Below are positions 42,001-57,000 of a DNA stretch of 64,000 bases, piece by piece (positions within the stretch are counted from its first letter, which is position 1; the number at the start of each line of letters is the position of its first letter). The translations under genes and the position numbers were made by a program. Where the stretch lies: the NCBI GenBank assembly GCA_030562195.1, contig JAUJPP010000007.1:4030001-4094000 (forward strand), written 5' to 3'. The notes beneath the pieces are model-generated. The model was not told the origin of the DNA. It did no database searches and saw only the letters and a list, made by a program, of their open reading frames with translations. The DNA is from Nipponacmea schrenckii (lineage: Eukaryota > Mollusca > Gastropoda > Lottiidae).

Positions 42001-45000
42001 TAAAACATTAAGTCTACACCCTGGTCCACCCTGGTCCACCCAGGTCCACCTGGTCCACCCTGTCCATAGGCTCCACTCGGCTGGTACTGTGCCACCCTGG
42101 TCCACCCTGGTCCACCCAGGTCCACCTTGGTCCACCCTGCTGGCTCCCTGGCTGGATGTAATGACCACTAGAAAGTGTGTTAATAATTCTCCTTTATTAG
42201 ACAAACACATTTTTTTTTGTCTGGACAAGGACATGAAGATTTAATTTGACGATGTTTATGGAATCATGGATAAGGCAATCACGGCATTTATCAGTCATGT
42301 TTGATTAGGGATTCAAATGTTTTGGGGTTTTATTTGCTGAATACTAACAGACCAAATCCAATTTAGAAAACATTTTACATGTTGTAGACTTGACTCAAGT
42401 GTGATATCAGTCTGATGGGAGTCTTTTGAATTTATATGATTGTATGTCATGCGTATCAGGATTCTTCTAGGCAGGATTCTTCTCCTTGAAGACAAGGAAC
42501 TACTAAAATGTTTAAATCACAATACAACTTCAATGTATCACATATATGTGAAGAAAATGACATTTAAAAAGCTTTATTCATTTTGAAAGGACTCAAGAGA
42601 ACAGACTGTATGTAGACAATAATTATAGCTCTCATTATGTAAGTGTGATCTTCCCAAGTCTTAAAATATTACTTTATTGTCTGGGGACTGTGTAATTGTG
42701 TTTATGGCTGGTGATTCTTTGCATTGTTATCAACCAGCTATCATTTTAAGTTCTTAATTTGTAAAATTTAATATCAATATTTCTGTTAGACAATTCACAG
42801 GTTATTTTGATTATATAAATCTTAGATCTTGGTGAACAACGAGATGGCATTTGGAGGTGATGCTTTCATGGCCTTATGGCATGAGTAAGAAGTTAACAGC
42901 CAGAATCTTTTACAACACAGCACCAATATTCTTGACTGGAGCTCATCTCATGCTTTTAATACATGTTTTGGCAAAATGGTTAGTTTAGAAATGGACATGA
43001 ACCTTTTAATATAAATATGATTGTAGACTCATAAACAAAGCAGCAAAAATGACAGGCAAGGGTATTTTATGATATGAAATTCTCATATCTAATTTGCTTT
43101 AGCTCATCTAATGCTGCCAATAGATGTAGTAAAGGGATCATTCAATAGATGGATGACATGTTTGTTCAAGACTAATCTTATTGATCTATCTTAAGATTAA
43201 GGGGAATTTTTATTAGATGTGTTGTGGTTTACATATATTTCTGTTACTTTTGATATTAAATTAATGAAGACAGGTGACTACCCAATTGATTTAAGGTTTT
43301 AAGCTGTTTCTCAGCAGTGAGACATGTATGACAGAATTGTAGGCCTACTGTATTGTAGTTAAAATAAGTAATATGTATTTAATAGCCAGCTGTGAATTCT
43401 CTCAAACAGATGTAGCAGGTTTAAACTATATATTGATTTTAACTTGGAGTCCATTCTGAATGACCTTTACATCAAGGCCACCTAGGTCATATTTCAAAAG
43501 ATGCAGTTGTATATATTGAACAGTCATTAAATCCTTTAGAAAAATGGTGACTCTTGTAGATTAGCTACTTGAATATTGATTAGTAAATCATTGGAATTTT
43601 ATTGACTGATAGTCCCAGGTTGATGAGTTCATTTCTATGAGAATGGAATCCTCTAGTTTATTTTGACTGCTGACAGACTAATTCAGTAGTAATGGTCTAT
43701 TGAACTGAATATTTTGATAAACAACCTCAGAATGAATCTCTATTTTGTAACATTACATTATTCTAGAAATTCTGACTTAACTGGTTACTATTTAACTAGT
43801 CTAAATAAGTAAAACAGAAGCAACAATTCCTAACTGAATATTCTATGATGAAAGTCTTCTTAACTCAAATTAATTTACATAAGTTTAATTTAAATGTTTG
43901 TTAACCTCTAATCAGCCAAATATTATCTTTTCATCACAAACTGCATGTTAATATGTACATAAGCCGAAAATATTTCCTTATATAAAAATCTCAAATCTTT
44001 ACCTTGATATCAACTGTAAACTTTATATGAATTGAACACTGTCAGACAGTCAATATCAACTAAAAAGTGTCAGACAATCAAAACAATTTTTGTTGAATAT
44101 TGAATCAGCTGCTTAATTCTACAGAAAAAGGATTAAGACTTAGTTATTAAAAATTGTTTCTTTAAATAAGGTGATAGAAATTGATAATGAATATATTTTA
44201 TTAATATGATTAATTTATTAACATGGAGCTGTCCTTTAAAAACTATTTTAGATTTCGTTTTTTTATTAATTTGTTTGTACTTACACAATTAAAATTATAA
44301 CTGTATGTGGTTTTAATCACATTAAAGTTTTTTTTTTTTGATTTTTTGCGATCGTATTTTCCGAGTTGTATATAGAAAGGAAAGATCCTGGTTCATGAAT
44401 ATAATATATAATAATAATAGATATCCTAGCATGAAAGATTACTGACTAGAACCTTTTCATAGTTGTTCAATTTAAACACTCATTTTACAAAATGTTTCTC
44501 TACAGTTACTTATTGATATGACACAATTCAATCAGAAATAACACTACATACTGATTCAAAAAGATTGTCTGTATTGAATACAGCACTAGTCATCCTCATG
44601 ATACTGATAATAAGAGATCTTGTAAAAAGTTGTTTTTCTTAGGAATTATATATTAAATGTGATTTTCTTCTGCTATTGACAATATGATCTATCTTAAATA
44701 CATCATGATTGATAGTCCGACCTTTCTGATTATAAGAAAATTTTCCCATGTAAATTATTTCTTAGTTTTTTGAACTGAGAGAAAATTTACTTATGTAATT
44801 GGAATAATTTGTTTTTCTTCCAATTATTTTAAAAGTTTCTACGGAATCATGCTAATATTTTTGATTAAAAATATGTGGATAATTTTGGAAAAAAGGCTAT
44901 CTTTCTTACTTTTTAATTCATTATGCATGTTATACAAGATAATATTCAGTTGTTCTTCATTTTGATTTAGTTTATTCCTGAAGGAATAACAGAACAATTA

Positions 45001-48000
45001 TAACTTTTCAGCTAGTTTCTTGGAAAATAATTTGGAAAGATTGCATTTTTTAGTCATGTAATTTGTCACTACCATACAACCACGATGATTATAAACTTGA
45101 TTATAAACTTAATTGTGTCAATTATACATATAAAATGAAACACAAACTATTTTTGAAGGGAAATATTTTCTTACAGAAGGGGATTTCCAGTTAAAAATGT
45201 GGGTTTGGAAGGGAAGTGACTTTAATTATTCAGATAATTAGTGTAATCAAAAAGACTCAAGACATTCCAAGATAAATGGCAAGCAGATGAAAATATTCTT
45301 TTATATATTTGTTAGTGGAAGATAAATTGATTTGAGATTCACAGCAATCAATCATAACCTTTAGACTGGGTTGAGAGTTATTGTGAGTGAAACAGGTAGT
45401 CTCGGGGGATTAGTTCTAGTATATATATGATAATAAAAAATAAAATACAGCCCATTATAAGTTTTATTTTACTATTCTCACAGGACCTTTAATGCATAAC
45501 AAATCAAATAATTATAATAAATTCATCTAATAATTAGTCTGTGTTATATTTCATCCTACTAAATATATTTTCTGATGTATTCAGTAAAATAACTAATCTG
45601 GAAATGATAAACAGACAAAGCCATTTTAAGAGAAAATATTCTGGTTTAAAAAGGATAACATCATTATACCTTAATTGATCTGTTATTAAGTAGAATATCA
45701 TCTTCTTACAGATTATAATTAGGTTGAAGGTTGAGAACTTTATAACCTTTTTTTTATCGTAAACTATCTATTATTAAGGATTATTGTAATTACATAAATA
45801 ATAGGATTTTTATAATTCATTCTAAATATTTCTATGAAGATGGATAGGGATTTATAAATTGCTAAGAAGATTCTATATTACCTCTGTTCAATGAGTTTGG
45901 TACCTCTGTACGTGAAACATTATTTCTGGAGTCTGTGTGCAATGGCAAAAAATTGTTTGATTGCGAAAATATTTGATTTTGGGTGGTTAGTGTACATTGA
46001 ATAAATAAATTTACAAACAATTTCCATTATCCAATCACGATAAATTTCTCAATATGTAACATATAAATACATTTGAACTCCAGGGCCATGTTAATCAAAA
46101 TTGGTTGACAAACTGTCATACTTTATATATATTTTAATAAACTGTCATAATTTATATATATTTTAATAAACTGTCATACATTATATATATTTTAATAAAC
46201 TGTCATACATTATATATATTTTAATAAAATCTCATACTTTATATATATTTTTATAAACTCTCATACTTTATATATATTTTAATAAACTCTCATACTTTAT
46301 ATATATTTTAATAAACTCTCATACTTTATATATATTTTAATAAACTCTCATACGTTATATATATTTTAATAAATTCTTATACTTTATATATATTTTTATA
46401 AACCTTCATACTTTATATCTATTTTAATAAACTCTCATACTTTATATCTATTTTAATAAACTGTCGTACTTTATATATATTATATAAACTGTCATACTTT
46501 ATATATTTTAATAAACTCTCTAACTTTATATATATTTTAATAAACCCTCATACTTTATATATATTTTAATAAACTCTCATACTTTAAATATTTTTTAATA
46601 AACTCTAATACTTTATATATATTTTAATAAACCCTCATAATATTATATTATTTATAAACCCTCATACTTTATATATATTTAACCCTCATACTTTATATAT
46701 ATTTTAATAAACCCTCATACTTTATATATATTTTAATAAACTCTCATACTTTATATATATTTTAATAAACTCTCATACTTTAAATATATTTCAATAAACT
46801 GTCATACTTTGAATATATTTTAATAATCTCTCATACTTTAAATATTTGTTAATAATGTGTGTAGTAACAGAAACGTGAACACAAACTTTTTATACGCCCA
46901 CATTATAATGTGGTTGTATATTGTCGTCACCCCTGAGTTATTGCACTTGCCAAAACGCGTCAAAATTGGCTTGTGAACGCAATAGAGACTACAGTTTTCA
47001 TCGGATTTAAATGAAACTTGCTGTGATCATTTATACTGATAAGATCTTGGAAAATTTCGAAATTGGCCATTTTTGATGAACGGTTTTTTAGTAATTGCAC
47101 TTGACTTAGCCAAAACACGTCAAAATTGGCTTGTGAACGGATAGAGACTACAGTTTTCATCGGATTTAAATGAAACTTTCTGTGATCATTTATATTGATG
47201 AGATCTTGGACAAGTTCAAAATTTGCGATTTTTTGATGAATGGTGTTTGAGTTATTGCACTTGACTTAGCCAAAACGCGTCAAAATTGACTTGTGAATGT
47301 GATAGAGACTACAGTTGTCATCAGATTTGAATGAAACTTGCTGTGATCATTTATATTGATGAGATCTTGGACAAGTTCGAAAATGGTGATTTTTAGATGA
47401 ATGGTTTTTGAGTTATTGCACTTGACTTAGTCAAAACACCTCAAAATTGGCTTGTGAACGCCATAGAGATCACAATTTCCATTTGAGTTTAATTAAATTT
47501 GGTGTTATATTGATGAAATCTTGGACAAGTTTGATCGTGACGATTTTTGGGAGAACTTGGATTAGACCTTATAATAATAAAAAGTTATTGCCTGTGTTAA
47601 AACAGAAAATATATTTTAAAGTGGGCGTATCTTGCTAGGCAACCACTTGTTTGTTTTTCCATATCTTTTGAGGTCCTACTGCTGGATATTTTACCCTTTA
47701 CCCATGATGTTAGGTGTTTTGATACCATATTGTTTACGGTGTCCTGGACTAGCTAGAACTTCATAAGTACTCTATTAAATCCTCCAGCAAATATACCAGA
47801 AATTGATGCTCTTATCTACAGACAATGATAGTAGAAGAACTGGTTCCAGAAAAAATCAATTCCTGTATCAGCCATGGAATAGAATAGCACCTCCAGAAGT
47901 GAATAACTTTCTTTAAACAAACAGTTCTTACTGTAAGCCTATACAATAACTGATCAATTCTTGGCTATAAAAGTATCTCCTATTCCATATCCAAGACTAA

Positions 48001-51000
48001 GTGGCTGAGCAAGATTCCTGCCAACAAATTCTTGCTTTCTAACCAAGACTTATTTGGGTTTATTCTAGAGTTAAATTTTGACGTAATATCCAGTTGTAAG
48101 TAATATAGTTGTTCAACTTGACATAGAAAAGTGTTTGAAAGTGATATCATAAGCAACAATCTATATATGGTAAATATCCGGTTGGAAATCAGAAAGTAGA
48201 CGACTGATATCGTCCCTGCTAAATTTCTCATTTCCTGGCCTCTTGGACTGTATAACCTTCAATAAGGTCCAGCCCACAATTTTAGTTTAATTCATTAAGA
48301 TTGCATGGTACTGCCAGATTTAAAATGTTCATGTTATAAAAATTGGACATTATCCAAAACATAAAACTGGTTTCAAACATTGTGTTATAATTGTCTGTCA
48401 AGAATTGTGCTGAAGGCCAGGATTGAAACATGCCAAGATTTATCATCTGTTTAATTCGTTTTTTTCATGCAAAGATTGTTTGCACGTTTTAATTTAGAGT
48501 GAGTAGATTTATGATTTAAGCTTTAAAAACTAAAACCATTTTATTCTATGGATTTTATTGGCAGAGCAAAAAATCTGAACTGAGAGAAGAGAAGTTGAAG
48601 CACTGATTTTATATTGATAAATATATTTTTATTGTGAAAAAATTGAGTTAAACAATGATTAATGGTTTTTTTAATGAAAAAACCAAGAATGATTTTACAA
48701 TGTTACAGTGGCAAGAGAAATTGATAAACCTGTGTATAGGAGACATGATTTCGTTTGTTATTTGAAGCTGTGATATAACCCAACCCCCACCCCCTTTAAC
48801 CAGTGATTCATTGTCTTGTTTTGATCAAATGTTTGATGTTTTGAGAGTTGTATAGGTACCAAACTTAAGAGTATGCAGAAACTGCATATAAAGCTCTCAA
48901 TTTAATTGATAGAAATCTTTCAAAAACTCAGCAGGTATATATGACAGATCTACATGCACTACATGTATTTAATGTCTTCTCTACTTGTTAAAACATGTTT
49001 ATTGCTTGAATTAAAAGATTAATAAGAACAGGAATTGGGTGTAATAGTATTTATCAGACATGCAGAAGGCCTACTGTTGCATAATTCTACAAGTCTAGAT
49101 AGATAATCAATAAGATTCCTTCTCACATTGAACTTGTAACATTGGCGAAGAAAATATACTCCTTTTTAACATGAACTCTTACAAATTAAAAATACAGCAG
49201 ATAATTAGAATGTATAAAATAGCCTTGTTAATTAGTTCAGCTATTAGTTAGTAAGATATAAGATATCAACAAAATATAAATCAAATTGATTGTCAGTTAA
49301 AGATATAAACTATTGATTTCTATACTTTACGTCATCTACAATGACCTGATTATGAATGAATTATACTTCCAAATAAACATAAGCAATTTGAAAATACAAA
49401 ATGGTAAATCAACATAATTAGGCCTTGTAGTTTCCCACCGTTTGCTATATATTCTCCTTTTTACCACCTCCTCCTACAACGACTGTGTAAATTGTGTACC
49501 ACGTTATTAAAGAAGTGTGTTATTCCAGTGTATTCTTTTTCTTTTACATAAAGATTTTGGTTTCTGTAGGAAATACCTCATATCTGTTATTATTCAATCA
49601 CATGTGATCTACAATTTTTTTTATCATCTCTATTAACCATGTTGTATGAATCAAGTCCTCTCTCCCCTTAACCATTTCACCAGTATTATAATCCCACCAC
49701 TGCATATTTTCAGATATCGACCGAGAAAAGGAGGCAGCGGCAGTCCCGATTCAACCATTTGGTAATGAAGTGAGACTTCATGTCTTTTTTCAGCATGATA
49801 CTATGTGATGATGCATGGCTTGGGCCAAAAAAAACTATTGTTTTAAAAAGTGCTACTTTGTTGCAGGATTGATGAAGATGTTTGTTGTCTATATAATAAT
49901 GTATATTTGGATATAATGGTATTGTATGTGTGTAAAACAAGAATGCAGATATTTATTAACAATAGGACTGAGGTTGCTCAATTAATCAATTTTAAATTAA
50001 GTACAGCTCATTGTCTGCTTAACACCTTTGTTATGCCCTAATGCTTGATGTTTAAGGCATAACAGTTTTGATTTTAGCTTTTTATTCACTTTATCATTGA
50101 AAATAAACATGCAATTTTAAATTTCTGCGGTCTGTATCTGCATTCTTATGGTAAATTCTATGCATTCTTTTATTTGTAATATGATGTAGTCTTTGAATAT
50201 TTCAGTGAATAACAAACCTAACTTAATTGACAATTTCTCTTTCAGAGTCCAGAACATCTATGTTGTAGCTTAACCCTTGTGACCCCATTTTTCCCTATAT
50301 TTGCTACATATTTAACTGTATATTTCTTAACTGTATTATTGTTCTAAGATAAACACGTTTTACAAAAAGCTGTAATTTTGCAGGTTTCCAGTTTTAGTGC
50401 ATAGAAGTTGTCGTTTTGGAATCTTATTATTATATAAAATTGTCCTGTTTAATTTCCCCTATTTTGGGAATTTGTGATATAACTTATTATTATATCTGAT
50501 CTGATCTGATCTGACCTGAACTAACGATGGGCAGGAAATGTAATTTTATGCATCTGGAACAATCTTTCTAACATAAACAGTCTGATTTCAATTGGTTATG
50601 AACATAATAAAAGAGTGGCTTGTAGAGTTTTAATTATTAAATGCTCTTCTTTATGTTTGATTTACTCAGGGAATTGCATCAATTGAAAAATGTTATAGTT
50701 GTACAATGAGTTGATTATCACTCTAGGGCAATATAATAAGGTTAGCGTGGTGGGTGTAAAGGACAAGATAAGTGCAGATTACGATAGGTTATCTGTCGCC
50801 TCCGAGATAAGATACTCTGCATTATCATTCAGATTAAAGCTATAGTCAGATGAAGGTCATCATAGGTCATCTATGAATAGCCTACATACCAAGCTGATTG
50901 CCAATTGCATGCAAAAATAACTTTTTATCTAGGAATTGGATATAGGTACTCTTTAAACAAAAGATAAAAACTGTGCTGTGTGATAATAGATACTAAAAGA

Positions 51001-54000
51001 ATGAAGAATAACAATAACCATTCATTATTAACTAGTATAAAAAATGTGTGAAAGTTATACTTATATAATATATTCTCATTTAGAATCATACAGTTAGCAC
51101 TGATATCACCATATCATATGAAATGATTTGCTCATGCACTGGTATATTTACATTTATAAACTCAACAGAGACCACAATTTTCATCTGATTTGGTATGATC
51201 ATGTATATTGGTAAGATCTTGGACTCAGCCCAAATTGTGGTTCCTTTCGACAAATAATGTTGAGTTTCAACTTGTGTTTAAACAGAAAATATACTTTACT
51301 TCAACGTAGGCGTAGCTTGCTAGGCAACCAGTTGTATTAGTTTTATTTTCAGCTGAGACTTCCATCAGTTCTTGTATTTTTAATAACAATTTCATTTTAT
51401 TTTTGTTGTGTAGTACTTTACTATTGTCAATGTCATTGTTCCAATTCCTTTGTTAATCCTTAATTATTCATCACATCTGTTTGCTTTTATCGTAGTTAAA
51501 ATTATTAGTTGTTGTCATAATTATTGTATATTTTTCATTTATTTTCATTTTCAAAACAGGTTACCTCTTCAGATGTTTAACTCATCATTAAATAATTTCA
51601 TATCATCAAGTAGTGATCAATTGACATCATTTAAAAATGATCAAATAACATCAAAACTAATCATCAAAATCATATCATATCATACCATCAAATAAATGAT
51701 CAAACAACATCATCAATATCATATCATATCAAATTTAATTTATATTGTGCTCATATCCTAGCAGATTTATTCTTGATTTAACTTTCTTTTATCACCTCTT
51801 TTTGTGTTTAAGCATATTTTAATATTTGCTTATTTATTTTAGCTATACATTCCCTAGTATGCAGAGCCTTGGTGAAGATTTAGTCTGTATTTTAGACCAA
51901 TTGGAGTAAGTATTATTATTTTTGAACCTTTGAGATAAGTATAATGAACCAGAGATTGGATAATGTTGTATAATTATCATCAAGATGCATGGTTTCTCCA
52001 ACACATCCTAAAACACCAATTGTTCTTAATTAATGAAAAGGAATCCAGTAAGACTAGAGGGTGTACACATTATGCATGCTAGCATATTATAATAACAATT
52101 ATAAAGTTATTAATTAGGATGATTGACATGAATAAAAATAGACAAATACAATAAATTATTGTGGTATATGTAATATTTTCCTTGTTAAGTACAAATATAA
52201 AATAAACATTAAGAAACAAGTTATTAAAGTTATACATTGTATTTTATTGGCAAATGTGAAGGTGAACAATAAAATATTATGTATTCTAGAATGTTTCATA
52301 AACATGTTTATTATTAGTTGGGTACATATCTTAAATACAGTCACTTGTCATATCAACTGCATCAAATATATCATCTTGAATGTTTTTGGTGAATCTTTAG
52401 TGAAAAGATAGCTTGCCAGGCTAAAATCATTTTTTCCTTTGATTTATAGCATTTATATATACAAACAAACCCTTTATCTTAATCATCAATTCAAATACTC
52501 TCAGCAAGTTTCGTCAAAATCCATTGAAAATTGTAGCTTCTATTGCACCCTCAATAAAAACTTATTACAAGTCAAGGGCAATAACTCAAAAAACCTTCAT
52601 CAAAATTGTTAAGTTCAAACTTGACTGCTGCCTTATCAATTCTAATGTTTATGTGGGTGTATAAAAACCAACTAAAAACATGTCTTTTTAAAGATCTTAT
52701 CTACAAGCTGTTCTGTAACAAAACCTCTTGAGATTGATTAAACACGATTTCCACAATCCAGGGATATTTGTGTTGTGTTCAAACATTAATAAAATCAATT
52801 TGTATTTGGGCATCAACAATGTAAAAACAAATTTGTGCAATTCAATGGTTGTTTTAAGGTAATCTCAATGAAATGAAACTGTTCATTCACCCCCCTACCA
52901 CTACCCACAAAATTCACCCCTTACCACTACCCACAAAAAAATCTAAAATATATGAATCTGAGTAAGGAAGAAATTGAATCCATTCAAGTAACACAGTACT
53001 TGAGGCTGTATCAGTGTTTCCGATAGTCAACCCCTATATAGGATAAGATATAAAGTAAACCCTCTGATTTGCCTCTTTGTTATCTTATATCAGTAATGAC
53101 TTTGAAATTACAAAGATCATCATGATATTACACCACACTTATTCTTCTAAGCTTTGTGGAGATCATAAATTATTATTGTTTACATTATAAATTTAGGGCA
53201 GGTTCGGCTCAAATTTTACACTACTTAAGACAGAAGTCAAGGTCAAAATAAGACAAAATTCAAGGACTATAACATAAACATTTACTTGTATATGATATAA
53301 ACAGTACATAGAAATAGGCCATCCTAGAAAGTACATGTAGGTCACCAACAAGTTCTATACTGCAAAAATTTATTCAATAAATGATAATTGTTCTATGAAT
53401 AATCTCTACACTGGGTTATATCAGGTGTATATTATAATGTCTGAGTTAATCAATAAGTCAATTATTACTTTTGTTAATTATATTTGTACTAAATCTTAAC
53501 ACTGAAGAACAGTCTGATAGGTATTTACAATCAATAGTGAATTGCATAAGTGAGCATATACCAAAGTTGGTTATTGAAGAACTTGCCCTAACAAATAGTT
53601 GACTAAAATTAATTTGATACTATTTTCTAGTCAATTTTCTTTGCTAAAATCTCTGTTGCTTTACACTTTCTCTTCTGGAGTTAAATGTCTCAAGTCATCT
53701 CTTGTTGTTTCATATTATATATTCATTATCTCAAATCCATAATATCTCCAACCCAGCAATTTGCCATAAATGACTATGTTTCAGAATCTAATTCATGAAT
53801 CTGACAATTTTTGTACCGAGTTGAAGAAGTATGAGAATATTGAATGTGTGTGGTTGAGTTTATATTATATTGGCTGACAAATGATATATTTTTATTTGCA
53901 GTGTTAAAGAAGTTATTGGATTAGGAGAGGGAGCTGGAGCTAATATTATAGCTCGCTTTGCTGTAAGTATATATAGGGGCCTATATATATCTTATATAAT

Positions 54001-57000
54001 AACGTTATTTATTCTGTAGACTTGGCAGAACCAATGCCATACATGCACAGAAACAAAATCACACATTCTCATTGTAATTCTGATATAATTTTCTTTATAA
54101 AAATGAAAGGTTAAGTCTCAATATTTTTGAATATGGGTTCACTTTTATGTATTTAGTATACTTCCCAAAATTGTTGGCTCTTTTCTTACATGTGTTCTAT
54201 ATGTTATAGATGGCTCAACCAGAACGTGTTAGTGGTGTTTGTTTAATACATTGTTCAGGATCTACAGCAACTGTGATGGAGAATTTGAAAGATCAGGTAC
54301 AAATTTTCTTGTACTTTCTTCAAATTTTTACAGATATTATCTGAATAAAGGGAATATATGAGACTATGATAGTTCGATTCTATGTATATAGTTTCTAAGT
54401 GATGTATTCCAAGCAAAAAATTGATGTATGCACATAAAGTCAGTCATTATCAGAGAATTTCAGCTTATTCACAAAAAATGATCGAAAGTTTTATAATGTC
54501 GAAATTTACAATCAAAATTGCTTAGCCATTTACATAACATGGCATTCCATACGTTTGTTTCATGCATCTAAAATTATTTTGAATTGTTTTCTTTTCTTTG
54601 GAAACTATAAATATATATGACTATTTCTACCCATTTCCAGTATTACTGTGCAGCTAGATTGCTCCAACATTTTATAAATTTGCTACATACTACTTATTAT
54701 TTTATATAAAGGGAAGTTACTCTGATTTTCAGGTTATCAGTTGGAAATTGGAACAGATTGGTATGAACCCTACAGCTGAAGCTTATCTTGTTTTACATAG
54801 ATTTGGATCTGTAAGTACTTAATATAACATTGTCTCAAACTATAAACTTTATATGTGAATTTACATAACTAGTAAGCTCTGAATGAAAACTGACAGGTCT
54901 TGAGTCCTTTCTGAAACTTTGACAGTATTTTGCAGTCACAAGTAAATGTCTTTCCCTCAAGTCAATGTAATTGATGTTGTGACTGATCTATATCAAAGGC
55001 TTCCTGTTTCGTATCATATATATCTATATTCATGTTTATTTATATGCATTGAGTTACTTAATTCTGTTTTTTTCTATTATTTGTTTATCTCATTTGCAGA
55101 GCTTTAGTGCATTTTTGATTTTTATTTAGTTTTAATGTTCCTTTTAATTCCTTAGATTTAAAAAAAAAAGGTAGCCACACAGTTTTTCATTTAAAAAAAA
55201 GGAAGTTTTAAAAACACTATTGATTTATTTTGAAGTTTGACCTAGGTTTTAATTGTTTTAAAATATTTCACTGTTCTGTTTTTTAATAAAGATTATGCAT
55301 AATAATTAATTATGTGCATTAATTTCTTTCATACCAACCATGAATAGTCAGAGGTAATGTAATTAGCACCTCGTTAGTGAATATTTCACTTTAGTTTTTA
55401 TTCTATATATTTTAATATATATTTAGAATTCAATACAATGTTACAAGAGTGTTCTGATGAATATAATATTATGAATAGTAATTCTAAAATAAATGGTGAA
55501 AAGGTGGCTTGTTAACATAATATATAATACCATTATTCTACAGTTGATAACCATTGATAGTTACTAATACATTATGATGAAGCATAACATTTTGTACTGC
55601 TTTAAAATAACATTTTTTAACACTATTAGGGGATTCAATCTTCTAGATAGAGATAGTTTTAGCTCAGTGGACAAAGCTGTGGAATAGAATCCTAGTTAAC
55701 ACTTAGCAAGGGTCAAGTAATCAGTGCAGTGGTCTGATGTATTTCAGCGACACATTCTTCAAATTTTATTTCATGAACTTTGTTCTAGCTGAATAGTTCT
55801 TAATATTGAAAGTATATGCATTGACATTCTGTTGGAAAATAAAACTAATAATACAAAACTTATTGGTTTAAATACATGTTTGTCTAGGAGAACAGTATTT
55901 GCTAATATGCCATTATTCAAAATTTCCAATCATTTATATAAATTTATACAAATTTAATTTGTCTTTACTGTATAAAACTCACAACAGCCCTTTCTGATAT
56001 GTTCCCTTTCAGGAATGTTTGTTGTGGCTCCTTCTAGATTTCATGTTGTTCAGTATAGGATAGATACTTTAGATAGCCTATCTGATAATCTTTGTTTAAT
56101 TTAGAATTTCTCAAGTACTATCTCTTATTACCATTTTCTCAACCGACTGAAATTTTCTATTTTTTTGACTGTCTAAAATTTTTTAGCACTAGTTCTACTA
56201 ATTGCATTCATGTTAATCATTTGAAAATCTTTTAGATATTAATTGGTTGGCTTAATGCTTAATAACAACATGATAAAATATATCAATGTGCCTGAAATAC
56301 AGCTCAAAATAGTTTATATTTCTTCCTCTTGTAAATACCATGAGGACATTTTTAAGGAATCACTTGTATTTGAATACTAAAGTATTTATACTGATATATT
56401 GATCAGAATTGAAAATAACAACAAATATAAGAGAAAATTTCAATGAAAAAAAAACTATTTTGAGCCATATTTCTAATCATTTGCATTAACAATTTGCACT
56501 TATACTTTTTTACATAAATTTTTCTACAGAATTTTAATTGATAAATCTTAAAAAGCATGATTAAGTATTATTAATATAACATTACAAGGATTACCCAATA
56601 AAAGGGAAATAATAACTGTTTTTCTTTATGGCATTGTGATTTAGTTTGAAGGGGCTTAATAGACCTTCTGGTGCATGATTATTCCAGTGACACCACAGTT
56701 TCAAAACATTTCAGATACATGGCAGAATCTCTTTTATCACCTGGTATAATTCTTTTAGAATTAAGCTGGATTATTGCACAACTTTACTCTTACATACAAA
56801 TATTGATTGATGATGATATAGGAAATCACAAATAGCAAGAAAGTTAAATATGCAGATATTCTTGAACCAATAAATTTGTCCTTTGTTTTATTTACCATCA
56901 TTTGTTTTAGCTTGATAAAGCAGAAAATAAAGAACAACTGGCTGTAGTGATTGAAGCATTTCAAGATTCTTTGCGTTCCAAAATTAATGCTAAAAATCTC

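Larger units (their letters stand above)
40579..49713 (+). other. Intron of the NDRG-like gene (exon 5 to cassette exon)
   Basis: AT-rich, no coding exon recognised. It contains a GC-rich minisatellite (42014-42140), a 29-bp array (46110-46853) and a 160-bp unit element (46892-47630). The rest, including 42.2-46.0 kb and 47.7-49.7 kb, shows nothing I can name. Confidence 0.65.

Noticed and set aside
41914..42234. Minus-strand frame with GGPGWTRVDQ repeats, superficially collagen-like
   Set aside because: It is the complement of a 10-bp minisatellite; no Gly every third residue and no exon borders.
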